A DNA stretch of 64,000 bases. Source: Hermetia illucens. Its lineage: Eukaryota; Arthropoda; Insecta; Diptera; Stratiomyidae. The position numbers and the translations under genes were made by a program. Below are positions 44,112-54,718 of the stretch, piece by piece (within the stretch, counting starts at the first letter, position 1; each line of letters opens with the position of its first letter). The notes beneath the pieces are model-generated. The model was not told where the DNA came from, made no database searches, and saw only the letters and a program-made list of their open reading frames with translations. The stretch is from NCBI RefSeq assembly GCF_905115235.1, contig NW_024037034.1, forward strand, positions 434,001-498,000, given 5' to 3'.

Positions 44112-44798
44112 TTATAGTATTATGAATATATCGAATCCCTTCCGATATCGACCCTTCTCTAAAGAACTGTCTTTATCAATTACACAGAATCCATATTTAT
44201 CATTCCAACATTCAGCACAAATGGTTCTAAACTGTTCGAAAGTCATGTCGGTGTTTACGTGATCATTGTAAATGTGTCTTAAATTCATATCATCATCCTG
44301 TTTGAATATAATCAAAAAATTTGCGTTACCTCGAATAAGGTGTTTCGGTATTCTTGTATATGTTTGACACAGATAAAAGCTATCAATATTATGATGTCGT
44401 CCCATACAGAAATATGATCGAATATTCTCTTGTTTCTCGCTGGCAATATCATCGAAAATGAAAACAGAGTCAGATTTGGCTTCTTCAGGCGAAATCACTT
44501 CACTATTATTTGAGAATGTATATAAGCCCAATCCGGAAATAGCTTTAACAGCCTGCTTCAAATGTTCATATTTAGGTTGATGTAATGATTTCGAATAGAT
44601 ATAAATATTTTCACATTTTATACCATTTGGATGCTTTAATAGAGAAAGCATAACGTTAGTTTTGCCGCAGTTAGAAGGACCCGTAATAATACCCCGAATA
44701 TTATTAGGCAATAAATTGCTGTGTTTAGCTATACAGCTTTCATTTGTAATGTCAGTGTTTTCCACCACCAACCTTTGTTGTTGTTGTATAAGCCGCAT
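44112..44798 (-). CDS. Polinton B packaging ATPase
   Basis: Same protein as 27,472-28,155, with one extra Asp in a 'KQDDD' run and very few other changes. Walker A 'GPSNCGKTN' and Walker B 'SVFIFDD' are present. Confidence 0.9.
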   Translation of the reverse strand: MRLIQQQQRLVVENTDITNESCIAKHSNLLPNNIRGIITGPSNCGKTNVMLSLLKHPNGIKCENIYIYSKSLHQPKYEHLKQAVKAISGLGLYTFSNNSEVISPEEAKSDSVFIFDDIASEKQENIRSYFCMGRHHNIDSFYLCQTYTRIPKHLIRGNANFLIIFKQDDDMNLRHIYNDHVNTDMTFEQFRTICAECWNDKYGFCVIDKDSSLEKGRYRKGFDIFIIL

Positions 44799-44927
44799 TA
44801 TCAGTGCAACTAAACAACCAGACTGAAAGTAATTACGTTGTTGCAAAAAGTGTTATAGTCTGCGAGAGTTGTTGAACCGAGCAGGATTATACGCATACAT
44901 AGACGCAAAGAGAACGGTCACTATAAA

Positions 44928-45722
44928 ATGATTGATCATAAAAATAAATATACTAGTACAACACGAAAAGCGGTGAAAGGAAGAGGTGTGATTAATACCC
45001 TAATCAATAAACTTCCAATTGAACTGCATCTACCTGGTTATCAATACTATGGTCCTGGTACAAAACTAAGCGAGCGGCTTGCTAGAGGTGATTCAGGAAT
45101 AAACTTATTGGATCAAGCCTGTAAAGAGCATGATATTGGATATTCAAAATTTAAAGAAACGGCTGATCGTCATATATTAGATAAAATATTAGCTGAAAAG
45201 GCATGGCAGCGAGTCAGATCAGGAGACGCAGGATTGTCAGAACGAGCTAACGCACTACTTGTAACCAACATGATGAAAGCTAAAGTAAAATTAGGAATGG
45301 GAATGAAGAATAAACCGAAATTTGGAACAATTGTTTCCAAAGTCCGAAGGATTGTCAAAAGAAAGAAACCCGACACAATGAAAGCGAGTATTAAAGTAGC
45401 CTTAGCTGCTGCAAAGAATATAACAAAGGGACGGAAGAAGACTCTCAAGACTCCAAGGATAATACCCATTCCTAAAGTTGGTGGAGTTCTACCTTTTCTA
45501 GTTCCTCTTTTCGCAGGATTATCTGCTATTGGTGCTTTATCAGGTGGAGCTGCGGGAATAGCGAAAGCTGTTAATGATGCTACCAATGCCAAAAAGACCT
45601 TAGAAGAAAAACAGCGTCATAACCAAAAAATGGAGGAGATAACATTAGGCCGAGGATTGCATTTAAAACCGTACAGAAAAGGATTAGGGTTGTTTTTGAA
45701 TCCTGCTTCAAAAAACTTTTAA
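44928..45722 (+). CDS. Polinton B phospholipase A2-like virion protein
   Basis: 264 codons, same length as in copy A, with 'YYGPG' and 'ACKEHDIGYS' intact and the hydrophobic segment near residue 190. Divergent from the ATPase gene. Confidence 0.82.
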   Translation: MIDHKNKYTSTTRKAVKGRGVINTLINKLPIELHLPGYQYYGPGTKLSERLARGDSGINLLDQACKEHDIGYSKFKETADRHILDKILAEKAWQRVRSGDAGLSERANALLVTNMMKAKVKLGMGMKNKPKFGTIVSKVRRIVKRKKPDTMKASIKVALAAAKNITKGRKKTLKTPRIIPIPKVGGVLPFLVPLFAGLSAIGALSGGAAGIAKAVNDATNAKKTLEEKQRHNQKMEEITLGRGLHLKPYRKGLGLFLNPASKNF

Positions 45723-45778
45723 AAACGCTACCCAAGAGAGCATTAAATGAGAATGATTTAAAGAGATTCGCCAGATTC

Positions 45779-46075
45779 TTGTCAAACTTCAGAAGAGTTT
45801 TCATGCGAAATAATTTACCGAGGGGAGCTGCAAAGCAAAACGAATGTGGTATTGTAAATCTGGATAATATGCAGGGTTCTGGTACTCATTGGGTAGCATA
45901 CAAAAAACAGAATCGATATGTGGAATACTTTGATAGTTTTGGAAATTTACCTCCACCGAAAGAGCTAATAGATTATCTAGGTTCTAATATAAAATACAAC
46001 TACAATGCATATCAAAGCTACGACTCATATAACTGTGGACATTTATGTTTGAAATTTTTGTACAATCTTTTGTAA
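45779..46075 (+). CDS. Polinton B maturation protease (adenain-like)
   Basis: Identical in sequence over the 98 open codons to copy A, with His, acidic, Gln and Cys positions ('THWVAY', 'YFDSFG', 'YNCGHLC') present. Start unresolved, as in copy A. Confidence 0.88.
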   Translation: MSNFRRVFMRNNLPRGAAKQNECGIVNLDNMQGSGTHWVAYKKQNRYVEYFDSFGNLPPPKELIDYLGSNIKYNYNAYQSYDSYNCGHLCLKFLYNLL

Positions 46076-46134
46076 ATATATATATATATAAATACTTTTA
46101 AAACTGAAAATCAATCATTGTTTTATATGCTGCC

Positions 46135-46532
46135 ATGGCACTTACATTAACTCTAAGTGGAAATTCATCCATTCTTACAACTGAATATTTTCCACCAATC
46201 GATTTACAAGGTGGTTACGTATGCGGACTTGTTGATTTTCAAACATATAATTCTATACCTAACGTGGATGAAAAAAATAATTTATTTCACATTGGGAAGC
46301 ACATTATAGAAATACCCATTGGATCGTACGAAATTGATGATATTGCCAACTATCTGTATAAAGAATTAGCGAAGATCAATGACAAAATAATTCTTTTAAT
46401 ACAGGCTAATAATAATACACTCAAAAGTGAAATAAAGTCAAATGCTCCAATTTACTTCAATGAAGAAAGGTCCGTTGGTCAATTGTTGGGATTCGCTAAA
46501 CGAGAATTGAAAATCAATGAAAAACATACTTC
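46135..46532 (+). CDS. Polinton B minor capsid protein, partial
   Basis: About the first 132 codons of the minor capsid gene, matching 25,443-26,135, up to the point where copy B meets the older Polinton fragment. Partial fossil. Confidence 0.72.
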
Positions 46533-47012
46533 CCCCCATTATCTCCCCCATTTTCTGGTTATGACGCTTTTTTTCTTCTAAGGTTTTTTTGGCATTGGTA
46601 GCATTATTAACAGCTTTCGCTCTCTTGGTGACAGGCCCCGCGACAAGTCGACCAAGAAAATGCATACAATGTCGTTACAAACATGATGATCGGATTAAGT
46701 CACACGAGCCGACCCCGCTTGTGAACGGGACAAAGGCTGAAGAAAAAGAAGAAGAAGCTATTCCCGTAACTCCACCGGATAAAGCACCAATAGCAGATAA
46801 TGCTGCGAAAAAAGGAACTAGAAAAGGTAGAGCTCCACCAACTTTAGGAATGGGTATTATCCTTGGAGTCTTGAGAGTCTTCTTCCGTCCCTTTGTTATA
46901 TTGTTTGTAGCAGCTAAGTCTACTTTAATTCTCGCTTTCATTGTGCCGGGTTTCTATCTTTTGACAAATTTCGGTTTATTTTTCATTCCTACTACTACTT
47001 ATCAAAACGGGT
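46533..47012 (-). pseudogene. Polinton C phospholipase-like gene fragment
   Basis: Two blocks (about 46,540-46,620 and 46,758-47,012) match the C-terminal two-thirds of the phospholipase A2-like gene of copies A and B at visibly lower identity. They are split by the RTE tail. Broken fossil. Confidence 0.78.
46621..46757 (+). mobile_element. RTE-like LINE 3' tail inserted in Polinton C
   Basis: About 137 bp ending with the coding for 'RADPAC' and 'gaagaaaaagaagaagaa', the hallmark end of the RTE-like remnants elsewhere in the window. The host gene resumes right after it, with 'gct' on both sides. A 5'-truncated insertion, from a subfamily that differs from the remnants in the arrays ('gtgaacgggacaaaggctg' here). 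Confidence 0.65.
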
Positions 47013-47283
47013 GACTATTACATCGTTTGGCCAACCCGACCTTCTCTGTAGTTTACTTTACTGTGTATATTCTTATCATATACATCGATCTTGACAATTT
47101 TTTTTTTATAAGACTCAGCATATTCAAACTGCGCCCGCACTAAAGGCGTGAGAAGGTGAAATTTTACTTACATAACCTAGTTACATATAACTTAACCTAA
47201 CTTATTTTAACTTAACCTAGCTTAATCTAACATAAATAATTCTTAACTACTATTTACAATGAGCACATTACAATTTCCTGTGC

Positions 47284-50181
47284 TTATCCTCTATCCACCC
47301 CTACCAGGCAAGGAGTTTCAAAAAGGGTTAGGATTTTGGGTCTTAGAGATGAACTCACGATTTGGCAGGGCCTTAAGAATGTGGCCAATGGGGAGGTTTT
47401 ACCCTGTTGGTAGAGTTGCCGAATTAATGGGTTGGGGTGGTCCTCCGTTCTTTCGAAAAACCTTTCCATTATTGTGAGAACGTGTTCTCGAAGTGGTTTG
47501 ACTTTGGCTCGCCTATACACTTCGACGTTTTTGCCGATCTTTTTTGTCTTCCAGTTGTAAGACAAACCTGTGCAATGTCTAAGGATTCGGCGTTCGAATG
47601 ACTCGCATTTTGCCATTGCTTGGTTGGAGCAAGAGATCCAAGTTGGTGCTCCGTAACAGATAACAGGTCTTATAAGGGCCTTATACAGGGTCAGTTTGGT
47701 TTTGGTGCTGAGACCTACTGTCTTGCGAAGAAGATAGTAGATGCTACTGACTGCACCGCGTGCCTTGCTGATAGCGAGCTGAAGGTGGGGTTTGAACTTG
47801 AGGAGTTCGTGCAGGGTTACTCCCAAGTATTTGATCGAAGTAGATCCGCTCACTGTGGTGTTCCCGATTCTCATTTTCAAGCGTTTAGTTTTTCTATGGA
47901 TGCCTCTAGAACCTAAGTATCTAGATTTTCTCCTAAAGGTGCAGATTTGCGTTTTTCCCTCATTAATCTTGATTCCCCAACTACGGTAGTACCTGCAGAG
48001 ATTTACAATGTATTTCTCAACCGCTTTGGCTGCCCTGTTGGGGTGGAGGTTCGAAGCGAAGATAAGCGTGTCATCGGCGAATTGGATCAGTTCAACGCCG
48101 TCATCGGGGATCGGAACGTCAGCCGTGAAGATATTGTAAAAGGTTGGCCCTGAAATGGATCCTTGTGGTACACCCGACGTTACCGGCAAGAGATCGGAGA
48201 ATTCATTCCCCACGCTGACATAAAAGTGCCTATCTTCGAAGAAACTTAACGCAAGTCTTATTATCGGGACAGGGAAGTCATTATCTATCAATTTGTATAT
48301 AAGTCCGTTTACCCACACGGAGTCGAAGACCTTTTCCAAATCTAACGCACATGTTACTGTGGGTTTATTGTTGACGTTAAGTCTTGAGACGACAGTGTCG
48401 TGTAGGTAGCTCAGCGCGTGCTGGGTTCCGTGTTTAGAGCGGAGTCCGAACTGGTGGTCAGGGATAACTTTGTTGAGATTACAATGCTGGACTAGCCCAA
48501 TTGTCCATGCTTTCTCAAACAGTTTGCCAAGGTTGGATAATAGGGAAATGGGCCTGAAATTGCTTGGCTCGTTGGAGGTTCCTTTCTTTCGGATCGCAAT
48601 AATTTTTGCAACTTTCCATGTGGATGGAAAGTAGCCGTTATTAATACAGTTGTTGAAAACTGCTAATAAAAACTTCAGTGAGGCTCTGGGGAGGTTCTTT
48701 ATGACAAAGTTCGGGATTTCATCAGGCCCGGCTGACCTTTTACCGTTGAAGTTTCTGGTTAAGTCGGTGAGTTGAGGTAAACTCAGAAAATGTTGCGATT
48801 CCGATGGCTTGACTGAGGTGTTGGTTGTGGTGAATTTTGTTAGCTTCTTGGAGCTCTCAGAGACGAAGGCCTTGATTGTTAAATCAACAATCGACGATAT
48901 AGCCGGGTTGTTTTGAGGCGGAGGGGAATTGAGCTGAGTCTCAAAAGATTCCGCGAGAACTTGCGCTTTCCTAGCGTCACTGCAGATGTGCTCCCCGTTC
49001 TTGGAAAGAGCGATATTGCGGGACTTATGTTTGCCGGTTAGCCTGTTGATATGCTGAAACATATCTGGGCTGGGCTTAATATCTGCTAGTTTCCTTGTCA
49101 GTTCTTTGTTGCGGAAATTCGCCACTCTTTGCCGAATTATTGTACTCAGACAATTAATCCGGGAAAGCAATGCTTTATACTCAGCATTGACTTTATTTCC
49201 GAGTTTCTGGAAAATCCGTTTGAGTTTCCTACGCCATATTTGCCTGACTTTCATATGGAGCATGATATCGTGAGGGACTGAGTTATATTGTAACTCGTCG
49301 ACTTTGATAAGCCTTGTGTTTCTGCGTGTAGCAGTATTAATGGCATCTGTGGCCAAGGTGATGGCTTCGTCGATCTCCATGTCTGATAGATTGCGGTCAG
49401 TTGCGAGTTTTTTCAAGTTCAGCCTTGGTGCAAGGTCTGCCTTGAATTTGTCCCAATCAGTGTGGGCGAAGGACCTTACGGTGGTCATTACTTGCTTTCG
49501 CAGTTGGGAGGACGAGGACAGTTTAAGTTGTACTGCGAAATGGTCAGACATGCCTGGTAGAGTAGTGCACGATATCACTTGAAAGTTCAGGGAAGTTTCC
49601 TCGGATAGGAGGAAGTAGTCAATGGTTGATTGGCTACTGGGTCTTGTCGGAGTATCTGGCAAGACCAAATCGACATAGGCTGGCGAGTAAGGGTCTTGGA
49701 TCCATTTAAGCAGGGTTTCCCCATTTCTATTGACTGCCGTATCGCCCCAGGAGGTGTGTCTAGAGTTGAAGTCGCCACCGAAAATGAGGTACTTGTACTT
49801 TAACTGGAGATTGCCCAAGATCTTAAGATCTTATCCCAGTTGCTCAGTTAGACAGTTGCATTTGATGTAGACGGAAACTACCAAAATCCGTCTATCATCA
49901 GTGGTTTTTACTATTGCCGCCGCAGCGGAAGAGGTAAGCAGGTTTCGTATAACGACTTCCTCAAATTCATAGTCTTTTCTGACTAAAAGGGCAGCGCCAG
50001 TGTTGTTGTCGTTCCGTATAATATTATACCCGGTGAATTGCACGTTATGCCTGCTATTGAGGTGAGTTTCTGAAACGCAGTATAAGTCTGCTTTCAGACT
50101 GTCGATCAACACTTGGGCAGTGGCACGTTGGGCGTGTGAGATCAGGGACGCGGAGTTAAAGGTAACGATATTTAACTCCAT
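47284..50181 (-). CDS. Jockey LINE ORF2: endonuclease-reverse transcriptase, one in-frame stop
   Basis: ATG at 50,181 ('MELNIVTFNSASL'). The frame is open to 49,834, has a single TAA at 49,831-49,833, then continues in the same frame to the stop at 47,284: about 965 codons, a normal jockey length. Endonuclease motifs are 'SETHLNSRHN', 'FGGDFNSRHTSWG', 'IDYFLLS' and 'SDHFAVQ'. Reverse transcriptase motifs are 'NFRPISLLSNLGKLFEK', 'SGVPQGSISGP' and 'QFADDTLIF'. The start overlaps the ORF1 stop by 10 bases (ATGGAGTTAA). One stop is the only visible lesion, so this copy died recently. Confidence 0.88.
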
Positions 50182-51657
50182 AGGTTCATTAAAAGTTTTA
50201 TTGCAGCGAATTGCCGCTGCTCGTTGGTGGAGGCCGTCGCGAGAGATTGCACCAATTCGTGGAAGGCGTTTGGTGCGGGGGTGGGAGCAGATTGTGCTGC
50301 CACTCTTGGTGCAGAGCTCCTGGCAGCTTGCGCGTACGAGACGCTGGGTCTGGCCAAGCTTTGTGACAGTTGTGTCACTGTGCTTGGCTCGGGAGCTTTC
50401 ATTCGCTCTTCTTTGCTTGGCAGCTTCCTTCCTAGCTACCATTTCTTTATAAGCGGTAACTCGCTGGGTGGCCTGCTTGTCCGCAGTTGCAGCAGAGTAC
50501 TCCTTCGGCTGCAGTCCTCGTGCATTCCCCACGAGGGTGCGCTTTCGAGCACTTGACACATCTGTGTACTATTGTGCAGTTTTGCGCAATGTGTCCGAAG
50601 TTTTGGCAGTTGTAACACTGCACTTCTTCGAAGCTCATAACTTTTTGCCAGGAGATCTTTTGGTGAAGGATGTATCTAACCTTCATCACTTCGGTGAGCT
50701 CTTGAGAGGGCTCGAACGTGGCTATAAATAGTCCCGATTGAGATTTCATCGGGAGGGTGGGGACTTCTCTATGCAGAGCTTTGTCTCTGCGGGTGACCAA
50801 GTTCGCCACCGTGTTGAGTTTGAACTCAAGGTGGTCGGCTTGCAGTTCTTGCAGGATGTCCGTGGGGTCCGTTTCCCTGTGAAGCCCTCGGATAATTAGG
50901 GACTTATTTCGCAAAGAAGGCGGAGTCCGGGTTGTGGCGTTAAGCCCTTGCTCTTTCATGAGCGCGAAGACCTGGGCGTGTTCTGCCGCCGTGTCCGTAA
51001 AAATGAGGGTTCTATCCGCCCTGGTGTTTTTAGGGATGCTTTCAATCCCTTAGCTTTAATTAATCGGAGGAACTGGGGCACGTTTAAATTGTAGCCGGTA
51101 ATGGCTGCGATTTTAACTTTTTTGGTTTTCAATGACGGGGAAGGATTTGCGGATGGCTGTGGTGGCTGTGGTAGGGCGGTAACAATTTTCGCACTAACCT
51201 TGCTTTTCTTATAACTCTTCCGGCTCCGGACAAAGTTGAAGGGGTCCTCATCGATGATGACCTCAGGGAAGGCTGCAGGCGATCCCACGATGTCCATTGC
51301 GAGGGCTTCTTGTTGCTCCTGTTGTTGTTGTTGATGCTGTTCTTGATGTTGTTGATGCTGTTCTTGATGTTGCTGATGCTGTTCTTGTTGTTGTTGCTGC
51401 TGGTGTCTCCGTTGCTGCTGTACTGCTGGCGGCCCAGCGCGGACCGTCTCCTCCAGCGACGCTAGCTTCTGCTGCAATTGCTTGATGAGCAGCTGCTGGC
51501 ACTCCAATTGCTGTGCCATGGCCGCTCTTTCGCACTTCAGGTCTGCAATTTCCTTTTGCAGACCCAAAGCAACCTCGTTGACCTCGGGGCCCGTGCTCCC
51601 CTCTTCCTCGGAGGACATCTCGCCAGGGAGTATCACCTTACTCCTCTTGGCGGACAT
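50172..51657 (-). CDS. Jockey LINE ORF1, Gag-like with zinc knuckles (frameshifted)
   Basis: ATG at 51,657. The N-terminus has a coiled-coil ('LQKEIADLKCERAAMAQQL'), then a Gln/His-rich tract from a CAG/CAA-type repeat (51,320-51,420). The centre reads 'RNKSLIIRGLH', followed by 'CYNCQNFGHIAQNC', 'CVKCSKAHPRGEC' and 'CCNCGQAGHPASY', three Cys/His knuckles that bind element RNA. The frame shifts by one base near 51,026-51,031 (an A run), again near 50,450 and near 50,400, so it cannot be made in full. The end is 'AAIKLLMNLWS' with the stop at 50,172-50,174. Confidence 0.82.
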
Positions 51658-51978
51658 TCTGTCCCCAAGCCCGTCCTGCGTGGCTGTATATCGGTTACTC
51701 TTGCTATCTGAAATAACAAAAGAATTTTGTAGTTAACTTTTCAGTTTTTTGTACAGTGTCTCAAAATTTTTGAGATGCACTGTAAAACGTGTACTGGACG
51801 ATACTTCCTTTAGGTATCTTCCTCCACTCTGGCAAATCACTTTTCACTTTTTCGTTTTGTTTTCTTTTTTCCGAACACTCGGTACAGTGATTTTATCACC
51901 GCGCACTGTAATTCACTTTTCTTCTCTTCTTTATTCTCTTCGTCACGTCTGTTCGCTTCGAAGTTTCGGAGCGAACTG
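51658..51978 (-). other. Jockey LINE 5' leader
   Basis: About 320 bp with no coding capacity between the ORF1 start and the flanking GACA repeat. It contains repeated 'cactgtaa/ttacagtg'-like motifs that may belong to the internal promoter. Confidence 0.55.
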
Positions 51979-52820
51979 TATCGTACCCATATTTCGGATT
52001 TACTTCTTATATCTATCGGAATTAGGCACTACCCGCAAAGTTCATTAGCACGCATATACTATATACCTACATACACACATGTTTCGTTGGAGTAATTGAT
52101 ATTCATATACAAATGACTAAAAAACTAAAACAAAATAATTCTTTCCGACCCCATTCATAAGAACTCATTTCGTTGTAGTATTGGCGAATTGATATGTGAT
52201 GAAGACGTTTGCCGGATGTAGAGTGCACAAAATTCACAAAAAAATGTGAAGTTTCACCCCCTATAACTTTTTTAATAATAGTTGGATTTTTTTCAAGCTT
52301 GACCAACTTGTGCATTATGTTCTTCTTTATACGCGGGCCAAATTTTGTAATTCTGGGATGAATATAAGGGGGGTGCCGGGTGAATTTCTAAAATGTGGAA
52401 ATATACTATTATTAACTTTATTTGTGAGGATATCGGAACCGGATATATTTTGAGGCCGAGATTTCGTAGAGATGCGCCACTGTGATTTTTTTCAGATTTT
52501 TTGGTTGGATAGGTTCTGAGAACGAGACCTGTTACCCTTTTTGGGGGTCATATTTTGAGCCCTCACTCCCCTATGTTTCACTCAACGTCAAATATTGAAC
52601 CAGTTTCGAAAAGTACTAATTGAGACCTTTCATTTAATATCCCACATGGCTACATTCTGTGAAAAAAAAATTTGCAGCCTCCGTTCACATGTATGGGGAG
52701 CCCCTCCTTAAAGTTAACACAAGATGGCGCTAGTTACTGAATGTTAAGGGAACACCAGATTACATACTTTCACCGATTTTCGTGACAAATGGTCCAGCCG
52801 TTTCCGAATAAATCGGGTGT

Positions 52821-52855
<35 letters not shown>
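51979..52855. repeat. GACA repeat, diverged type, left of the R1-clade LINE
   Basis: Matches the diverged unit at 32,640-33,500 (e.g. 'tcgtacccatatttc', 'aaggggggtgccgggt') but lacks the head. Its GACA tract (52,820-52,855) is interrupted by the R1-clade LINE and resumes at 57,840. Confidence 0.8.
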
Positions 52856-52976
52856 CTGTGAGGAGTTGCCAGATCTCCCATCAGGCGCGACCCCAGGCGG
52901 CGGATAGGGGCATACCTATTGATGTGTAAATATGTGTTCATGCACTTTTATTTTCTGACTGTGTATGGGCTAGTGT

Positions 52977-54718
52977 TTGCTCATCTCTGCTGCGTGGACC
53001 AAAATGGCTATGGGAGGATACCCAGAACATAATACCACCATGGAAGACGAGAGAAGGAGTAAACTTACGGTGCAGGGGCTCGGAACCCCAGTACCGGCGG
53101 CTTTTGGGAGTGAGCAAGCGGGCTCCCGGTCGTCGATATCCCTCGACCGCAGTGCCTCGGTGGTGGACAACTTGGCCACCTTGGCATATAATGTTACAAG
53201 TGATTTGGATCTGGAGAAGGAAGTGTTCAAGCGAAGTACGACCTTACCGAGGACACCAGTAGCAAGAGCAACCAAGGATGAACTGACGATGGATCGTTGG
53301 ACGACAAAAACTGTAACAACACCCACAGCGTATATTCAAGATGCGTGACAGCAAGAGGTGCTCCAGGAACACGATAAGGATCCATTCAAAAGAAGCTCAT
53401 AAACTTTGAGATCTCCTACAATGGTAAAGGCGATGAAGGATAAAGTACAGGCGAGATCAATAACTGGCAGAAGTGAAACATCGTATAAAAGGAGTAACCC
53501 TGTCGGGGCTTATAAGGAGTGGAGTCCCGAACCGGAGGAATTACCATTTATCCAGCTTGGGGCAAAAATAGTTGAGCTGTCCGAGTTCATCAAGGACAAG
53601 CACAACGTGCACCAAGCCATAAAGAATATGGTGAGGGCTATTAGAGTCCTCTATAATATATCGCAGATGGAGGAAAAGAATACCAACGATACGCCGAACT
53701 CCGCTGCACCAACAGTGTCACAAGCGACCCAAGTGACACCTAACCGTACTACCATCGAAACACGGCGAAATAAACGAGTACGGTAAAAAGAGGGGGATCC
53801 TTCAAATAATCAGCAGGCACCTAAGAGAAAAAAAGGCGGGCAGGAAACTCTGAAAACCAGCACTAATAGCTCTGAAGGAGGAAAGCGTATAGCGAATGTA
53901 GAAAAGTCGACCAGCGTTGCGAAGCCCAAGACGAACGGAAACGATGGATGGACTAAGGTTACAACCAAAAAAGCGAAAGCAAAAGCAAAATTGCGAACCC
54001 GTCCAGATGCGATTGTTATCTCCAGTAAGGGCAATCTGTCCTACGCAGAGATACTCAGAAAGGTCAAAGCGGATCCCGACCTAAAAGATCTGAGCGGAAA
54101 TGTGAATCGAATCCGAAGAACCCAGAAAGGGGTCTCATGTTCGAGCTGAAAAGATCCAGCGTGGGCAAGGCTGACGACTTTCGCACTCAGGTGAAGGACT
54201 CACTTGGGGAGAATGCCGCAGTGCGTGCCCAAAAACATGAGATCTACATACAATGTAAGGATCTCGATGAAATAACATCAAAAGCAGAAATTTATACTGC
54301 TCTGAAGGAGCAATTCAAGTTGGAAGAACTTACACAGGAGTCCGTTGTAAGTTTACGAAAAGCCTATGGCGGTACTCAAACGGCCACAATACGAGTACCA
54401 GCGGAGGCAGCGCAGATGTTGTTGGCTGCCGGAAAAGTTCGGATTGGATGGGTTGTCTGCCGTTTAAGAGAACAGACTTCACTAAAGAAGTGCTTTAAAT
54501 GCCTTATGTTTGGGCACTTCGCGAAGGTATGCACCAGCAGCATTGATCGATCCGATCGATGCAGAAGGTGTGGGGAGAAGGGTCATATTGACAGGGAGTG
54601 CAAGAGGGACCCCAAATGCCTATTGTGCGAGGTGAAAGAGGGACAGGATAACCGGCATATTGCCGGAAGTAGTAAATGTCCTGAATTTAGGAAGGCGCTC
54701 ACTGCAATAAGAAAATGA
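52977..54718 (+). CDS. R1-clade LINE ORF1, Gag-like (broken)
   Basis: Open pieces 52,977-53,348, 53,406-53,786 and up to about 54,130 are in one frame, separated by stops at 53,346, near 53,400 and at 53,784. The last piece (54,137-54,718) is in another frame. It carries the RNA-binding end: 'CFKCLMFGHFAKVC', 'CRRCGEKGHIDREC' and 'CLLCEV...HIAGSSKCPEF', three zinc knuckles as in R1 ORF1. The N-terminal half is charged and low in order. The stop overlaps the ORF2 ATG (AAAATGAGG, 4-base overlap). Confidence 0.78.

Larger units (their letters stand above)
38873..46532. mobile_element. Polinton copy B, inverted and partial
   Basis: 7.7 kb in reverse orientation to copy A, ~98% similar in protein. 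It runs from the inner part of the terminal repeat (38,873-39,060) through the terminal gene, the two cargo ORFs, integrase, fibre, DUF8207-like protein, ATPase, phospholipase-like protein and protease, and stops inside the minor capsid gene, where it meets a piece of an older Polinton. It lacks the GACA insertion of copy A, so it keeps that empty site. Several breaks. A (TTTA)n run lies at about 41,593-41,622. No polymerase B. Fossil, recent. Confidence 0.9.
47098..51978 (-). mobile_element. Jockey-clade LINE, nearly full length
   Basis: 4.9 kb on the minus strand. It has a 5' leader (51,658-51,978), ORF1 with three zinc knuckles, ORF2 with endonuclease and reverse transcriptase and no RNase H, a ~175 bp 3' UTR and an A10 tail (47,098-47,107). 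These features fit the jockey clade. GACA-repeat sequence begins at 51,979, so it probably landed in that repeat. No target duplication was found by eye. The 85 bp at 47,013-47,097 are unassigned. Confidence 0.82.

Noticed and set aside
47013-47097. 85 bp between the Polinton C fragment and the jockey LINE as the left end of the GACA repeat
   Set aside because: A weak likeness to 32,600-32,640 is visible, but too little to support it; left unassigned.
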